From: RGIG9060 sp052173655
GTDB taxonomy: Bacteria; Spirochaetota; Spirochaetia; Treponematales; Treponemataceae
Assembly (NCBI GenBank): GCA_052173655.1
Contig: JBQMYD010000003.1
Span: 186,001-250,000 of the forward strand
DNA: 64,000 nucleotides
Direction of reading: 5' to 3'
Both the position numbers and the translations under genes were made by a program. The notes below the pieces were generated by a model. It did not search any database, was not told the origin of the DNA, and saw only the letters and a program-made list of their open reading frames with translations. Shown one piece after another: positions 60,002-64,000 of this stretch. Within the stretch, counting starts at the first letter, position 1, and each line of letters starts with the position of its first letter.

Positions 60002-62761
60002 ATGGCAGATCCATTAAAAGAATTCAAAAATCCTTGGCCGGATGCTCCGTTCAGGCAGCCTATCGCTGACTTAGCAAAGTCCATCACAGACCGAGTTCCT
60101 GTTGTATTGGGAAAGGAAAAGATTACAAAAGATTCACCCGAATACATAGGATTGCAGGGAATTTGTACAGATGAAGAAGCAAAAATTGCTATTCTTATGA
60201 AAAAGCGAGTTCCACGCACGATGGACGATATGATAAAGCTTACCGGAAAAACAAAAGAGGAGCTTGAACCTATCCTTGAAAGCCTTTCTTTTCACGGAGT
60301 TGTTGAATGGAACTATGAAAACGAAAGGCACGAAAAGCAGTGGGTTCTTCCGATGTTTGTACCGGGTTCTGCTGAATTCGGAAACATGAATGCTACTGTT
60401 CTTGAAAAATATCCTGCAATGGGAAGATTCTTTGAAAGAATGAGCCGTTTGCCGTTGGAAAAAATAACACCACACGTTCCTGAAGGCGGTGCCGGTATTG
60501 GAATGCACGTAATTCCTGTTGAAAAAGCAATCGATGTAGAAAATAAATCGAGTTCCCTTGAGCATATTTCTTATTGGTTGGATAAATATGAAGGTAGATA
60601 TGCAGCAAGTCCATGTTCTTGCAGACGCTCAAGAAAGACTTTTGATGAAGGTTGTGCGGATTCTCCTGAGGGTTGGTGTATTGCCATGGGAGATATGGCA
60701 GAATATGTCGTTGAAACAGGAAAGGGTGGCCGTTACATAACCAAAGAGGAAGCTCTTGAAATTTTTAAAATAGCGGAAGATAACGGATTTGTTCATCAAA
60801 TTACAAACATTGACGGTGAAAATAAAATTTTTGCTATTTGTAATTGTAACGTAAACGTATGTTATGCTCTTAGAACTTCACAACTTTTCAACACCCCTAA
60901 TATGAGTAGATCGGCTTATGTTGCTCGTGTTACAAAAGAAAATTGTGTTGCTTGTGGACGTTGTGTTGAATATTGTCCGGCCGGGGCTGTAAAGCTTGGA
61001 CAAAAACTTTGCAAAAAAGACGGAAGTGAAGTTGAATATCCTAAAATGCCTACCCCTGAAGATAAAAAATGGGGTCCTGAAATGTGGACGGAAGATTATC
61101 GCGACAAGAATAGAATTAACTGTTACGATACAGGAACGGCTCCTTGTAAAACAGCCTGTCCTGCCCACATCGGTATTCAAGGCTATTTAAAAATGGCTGC
61201 TCAGGGAAGATATACCGAAGCTCTTGCACTTATAAAAAAAGAAAATCCGTTCCCTGCGGTTTGTGGACACGTTTGTAACAGGCGATGTGAGCAGGCTTGT
61301 ACCAGAGGTTCTATTGACGAGGCAATTGCAATTGATGAAGTAAAAAAATTCATTGCAATGCGGGATATAAATTCTGAAACAAGATATATTCCTCCAAAAG
61401 TTGTACCGTCTTTAGAAGGAAAATTCGATGAGAAAGTTGCAATTATAGGAGGAGGCCCGGCGGGACTTTCCTGTGCTTTCTATCTTGCTGAAAAGGGGTA
61501 CAAACCTACCGTATTTGAAAAAAATAAAAAAGCCGGCGGAATGCTGGTTTATGGAATTCCTTCATTCGTTCTTGAAAAAAATGTTATAGAAGCGGAAATA
61601 GATGTAATGAGGGAAATGGGTGTTGAAATAAAAACCGGAATAGAAGTAGGTAAAGATATCACTCTTGCAGACTTGAGGAAAGAAGGATACAAAGCTTTCT
61701 ATATCGCAATTGGATGTCAGGGTGGTCGAAAAGTAGGTGTTCCCGGTGAAGATGCGCAGGGAGTTTGGACCGGAGTTGATTTCCTTCATGCCTGCGGAGA
61801 TGATGAGAATATTAAGCTTGATGGGGATACGGTTGTAATTGGCGGTGGAAACGTAGCTATTGATGCTGCAAGATGTGCCGTTAGAGCAAGTTCCGATAAT
61901 GCAAAAATTTCTATGGTTTCTTTGGAAACCAAAGATATTATGCCGGCAAGTCCTGAAGAAATTGAACTTGCAGAAGCTGAGGATATCAAACTCAATGGAG
62001 GATGGGGTCCAAAAGAAATTCTTACAAAAGATGGAAAAGTAACGGGTATTATCTTTAAAAAGTGTGTTCAAGTAAAAAATGCGGAAGGAAAGTTCGATCC
62101 TAAGTATGATGAAAATGAAACCATGAAAATTGATTGTACAAATGTTATCCTTACCGTAGGACAGGCTTCTGTTTGGGGTGATTTGCTCAAAGGTGAAAAC
62201 GTTGAGTTCAAAGGCCCTGCAATTCAAGCCGATAAACTTACTTATCAGGTTAAGGGTGCTCCGGATATCTTTGTAGGTGGGGATGTTTATACAGGTCCTA
62301 AATTTGCAATAGATGCTATAGCTGCCGGAAAAGAAGGTGCAATTTCTATTCATAGATTCGTGCAGCCTCATTCAAGTCTTACAATCGGAAGAAATAGACG
62401 AGACTTTATTGAGCTTGATAAGAATGATATTTCAGTTTCAAACTATGATAATTCTGCAAGACAGATTCCGGGAAAAAATACTTCAATAAATCTTAAAAAA
62501 TCTTTCCGAGATGCAAAACTTGTATTTACCGAAGATCAGGTAAAAAAAGAAACGGCAAGATGTTTGGGATGCGGTGCTTCTGTTGTAGATCCTAACAAGT
62601 GTATAGGATGTGCAATATGTACAACAAAATGTGAATTTGATGCTATAAAGATCTATCGCGAAAGGCCGAAATGTAGTACAATGAGGAAGTGCGAAGATAA
62701 GCTGAAATACATTTTACCTGTTGTAATTAAGCACAAAATAAAGTTTGCTTTTAAAAAGTAG
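60002..62761 (+). CDS. Multi-cluster FeS flavoprotein, GltD/NfnB-like pyridine-nucleotide oxidoreductase
   Basis: A 919-residue redox protein. In order: a winged-helix-like N terminus (about 50-120); a Cys-rich domain with Cys205, 207, 218, 226, 280, 282 and 287 (SPCSCR, CNCNVNVC); a ferredoxin motif Cys315/318/321/325; a GltD-type N-terminal cluster region (Cys374-433). An FAD/NAD(P) oxidoreductase unit then follows (FAD loop GGGPAG at 483-488, a second GGGNVA dinucleotide loop near 619), and a C-terminal ferredoxin-like cluster (Cys854-877). Such proteins move electrons between NAD(P)H and ferredoxin or a partner. AAGGAGG precedes the ATG. The membrane protein downstream is its likely partner by context. 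Confidence 0.9.
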   Translation: MADPLKEFKNPWPDAPFRQPIADLAKSITDRVPVVLGKEKITKDSPEYIGLQGICTDEEAKIAILMKKRVPRTMDDMIKLTGKTKEELEPILESLSFHGVVEWNYENERHEKQWVLPMFVPGSAEFGNMNATVLEKYPAMGRFFERMSRLPLEKITPHVPEGGAGIGMHVIPVEKAIDVENKSSSLEHISYWLDKYEGRYAASPCSCRRSRKTFDEGCADSPEGWCIAMGDMAEYVVETGKGGRYITKEEALEIFKIAEDNGFVHQITNIDGENKIFAICNCNVNVCYALRTSQLFNTPNMSRSAYVARVTKENCVACGRCVEYCPAGAVKLGQKLCKKDGSEVEYPKMPTPEDKKWGPEMWTEDYRDKNRINCYDTGTAPCKTACPAHIGIQGYLKMAAQGRYTEALALIKKENPFPAVCGHVCNRRCEQACTRGSIDEAIAIDEVKKFIAMRDINSETRYIPPKVVPSLEGKFDEKVAIIGGGPAGLSCAFYLAEKGYKPTVFEKNKKAGGMLVYGIPSFVLEKNVIEAEIDVMREMGVEIKTGIEVGKDITLADLRKEGYKAFYIAIGCQGGRKVGVPGEDAQGVWTGVDFLHACGDDENIKLDGDTVVIGGGNVAIDAARCAVRASSDNAKISMVSLETKDIMPASPEEIELAEAEDIKLNGGWGPKEILTKDGKVTGIIFKKCVQVKNAEGKFDPKYDENETMKIDCTNVILTVGQASVWGDLLKGENVEFKGPAIQADKLTYQVKGAPDIFVGGDVYTGPKFAIDAIAAGKEGAISIHRFVQPHSSLTIGRNRRDFIELDKNDISVSNYDNSARQIPGKNTSINLKKSFRDAKLVFTEDQVKKETARCLGCGASVVDPNKCIGCAICTTKCEFDAIKIYRERPKCSTMRKCEDKLKYILPVVIKHKIKFAFKK

Positions 62762-62774
62762 TATTAATTAAAAA

Positions 62775-62806
62775 TTTTTTATAGCGTTTTACGCTTTAAT
62801 AAAAAA
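62775..62806 (+). other. Intercistronic hairpin
   Basis: TTTTTTAT-AGCGT (62775-62787) pairs with ACGCT (62791-62795) and, after a 3-nt bulge, ATAAAAAA (62799-62806). It sits between the FeS flavoprotein and the membrane protein and ends about 12 nt before GGAGG. It may set relative expression or protect one mRNA end. Confidence 0.35.
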
Positions 62807-62829
62807 GAAACATATAGGAGGAAAATTTT

Positions 62830-63936
62830 ATGTTGTTTCAAATTTACGGATCAACATCAGCAACACAGTTGCTTGGTTGGGTTCTGGTTTTCGTAGGTCT
62901 TATTCTGTTAAATGAACTTGGACGAAGAACAAAATGGGGCGGAATCCTTGTTTTCATGCTTATTCCTGCTGCTCTGACGGTTTATTTTATTGTAGGACAG
63001 ATAGGGTTGAGAGTTTCTCCTGAGAAGTTCTCAGAGCATTATTGCTTTAAGTATATGAATGGTTGGTTCCATTATGCTAAGCTTTATGCTGCAACTGCCG
63101 GATGTATCGGATTTATTATGATCAAATACAAATGGGGTATTGGAGCTAAAGAATGGTTTAAACCATGGCCGTTTGTAATTGTTGCTATAAACATTTTGAT
63201 CGCTGTTGTTTCAGACTTTGAATCTTGTGTTAAAGGTGGAATTACAGGAGGTTGGTGGGTTTCCAATGAAGGTGTATTCCTATACGGAGGTTGGTGGAAC
63301 GTACTAAACGGTCTTGCCGGTATTCTTAACATCTTCTGTATGACAGGTTGGTGGGGAATTTACTCTTCAAAAAGAAAAAATCAGGATATGTTGTGGCCGG
63401 ATATGACATGGGCTTTTATTCTTGCTTATGACGTATGGAACTTTGAATATACATATTTGAACTTGCCTACACACTCTTGGTACTGCGGTATTGCCTTGTT
63501 ACTTGCTCCTACATTTGCTGCTTCTTTCTGGAACAAAGGTGGATGGATTCAGAACCGAGCTTTCACACTTTCAATTTGGTGTATGTTTGCTCAAATGGTA
63601 CCGTTCCAGCTTACAAAACCTTTCTCTGTTATCCCTTCTCTTTACAAGGGAGCAGTTACAGACGGAACTGCAGCTCAGACTTTGTATGATAAAGCAATTG
63701 AATTGTACAATGCAGGTAACATTAACGGAGAAGCTGTTAACCAGGCTATTGCAGATATGGGAATTACAGCAGATCCGAAAATGCAAGGTATTATTGCCGT
63801 TGCAGCTTTGTTGGTAAACGTTTGCGTATTTGCCGCTATCATGAAAAAATCTTGTGCTACAAAAACAAATCCTTACAAAAATGAAATTTGGAAGGGAACA
63901 AGAGATTTTGAAGAAGCTATGGCACGAGCTGAGTAA
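62830..63936 (+). CDS. Polytopic Trp-rich membrane protein (possibly DUF5692)
   Basis: A 368-residue integral membrane protein with eight to nine predicted segments and repeated Gly-Trp-Trp elements (GGWWVSNEG, GGWWNVLNG, TGWWGIY). A soluble insertion of about 50 residues (270-320) precedes the last segment. I recall a family of this type (DUF5692) in gut anaerobes, with limited certainty; no function is known. Strong GGAGG lies before the ATG. Placement behind hypB and the FeS flavoprotein suggests a membrane redox or transport role. Confidence 0.75.
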   Translation: MLFQIYGSTSATQLLGWVLVFVGLILLNELGRRTKWGGILVFMLIPAALTVYFIVGQIGLRVSPEKFSEHYCFKYMNGWFHYAKLYAATAGCIGFIMIKYKWGIGAKEWFKPWPFVIVAINILIAVVSDFESCVKGGITGGWWVSNEGVFLYGGWWNVLNGLAGILNIFCMTGWWGIYSSKRKNQDMLWPDMTWAFILAYDVWNFEYTYLNLPTHSWYCGIALLLAPTFAASFWNKGGWIQNRAFTLSIWCMFAQMVPFQLTKPFSVIPSLYKGAVTDGTAAQTLYDKAIELYNAGNINGEAVNQAIADMGITADPKMQGIIAVAALLVNVCVFAAIMKKSCATKTNPYKNEIWKGTRDFEEAMARAE

Positions 63937-64000
63937 AAGAAAGATTTTTTTGATAAATTAAAGTCTTGATTTTATCTTGAATTTTTAACAAATAAAAGGG
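63937..64000. other. Right-hand end of window, no complete feature
   Basis: AT-rich sequence after the last gene. A weak promoter-like pair (TTGATA, 17 nt, TATCTT) is visible, but the gene it would serve lies outside the window. Confidence 0.3.

Noticed and set aside
61562..62371. A 269-codon minus-strand open frame opposite the FeS flavoprotein
   Set aside because: It is antisense to a gene with clear motifs, has no ribosome site or recognisable domain, and its composition mirrors the coding strand.
1..64000. tRNA, rRNA, CRISPR arrays, insertion sequences or prophage genes
   Set aside because: Intergenic gaps were scanned by eye for T-arm-like motifs, spaced direct repeats, transposase motifs and terminal repeats; none was convincing.

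Overview
The window is AT-rich, spirochaete-type chromosomal DNA that carries the replication-origin neighbourhood. Gene content fits a Treponema-like anaerobe (family Treponemataceae). The evidence is an ATP-independent pyruvate:ferredoxin oxidoreductase, spirochaete-restricted hypothetical proteins, lipoproteins with relaxed lipoboxes, a cyclophilin-FKBP fusion lipoprotein, and the order dnaN-recF-DUF721-rpmH-rnpA-yidD-yidC-jag beside dnaA. Genus is an inference; species cannot be named from what is visible. No rRNA, tRNA, insertion sequence, prophage or CRISPR array was found.

Layout. 1-2652: end of a secreted-protein gene and proS (minus strand), then a structured intergenic region. 2653-5439: pyrimidine operon pyrB-pyrI-pyrC. 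5451-7849: a short DtxR-type regulator and a DEAD-box RNA helicase. 7954-12149: an orphan lipoprotein convergent with nifJ, separated by a strong bidirectional terminator. 12230-15208: envelope/cell-shape operon M23 peptidase - bactofilin - YaaR (DUF327) - RicT. 15367-21299: a plus-strand run led by tatD and dusB, followed by spirochaete-type hypotheticals, a rhomboid protease and a uracil-DNA-glycosylase-like protein. 21312-23190: a PAP2 protein divergent from cysK. 23225-28350: the rpmH-rnpA-yidD-yidC-jag operon, extended by a secreted protein and the fused immunophilin. 28447-32937: DUF721/DciA, recF, dnaN and dnaA on the minus strand. 33057-37580: gyrB and gyrA on the plus strand.

The dnaN-dnaA gap (31184-31569) is very AT-rich. 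It has two abutting DnaA-box-like 9-mers next to a perfect AT palindrome and is the best oriC candidate. Two perfect copies of the 16-bp parS centromere palindrome lie 6-7 kb away, at 38463-38478 and 38895-38910, in and just before tcdA. This end of the chromosome therefore appears to hold origin, initiator, sliding clamp, gyrase and segregation sites together.

38195-64000 holds tcdA, an M3 oligopeptidase, an NSS transporter with a long structured leader, ettA, an FMN alpha-hydroxy-acid oxidase-like protein, a DUF4015 glycosidase-like protein, a second PAP2 protein and mnmE. It then has an ECF transporter S component, a PFL-family protein, a trypsin-like protease, argC, an AsnC/aminotransferase pair and a single-chain ECF energising module (ATPase-ATPase-T fusion). 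It ends with hypB, a large FeS-flavoprotein and a Trp-rich membrane protein, which look like an uncharacterised nickel/redox unit.

Positions, motifs and spacings were read by eye. Family names come from recalled conserved motifs, and no database search was run.
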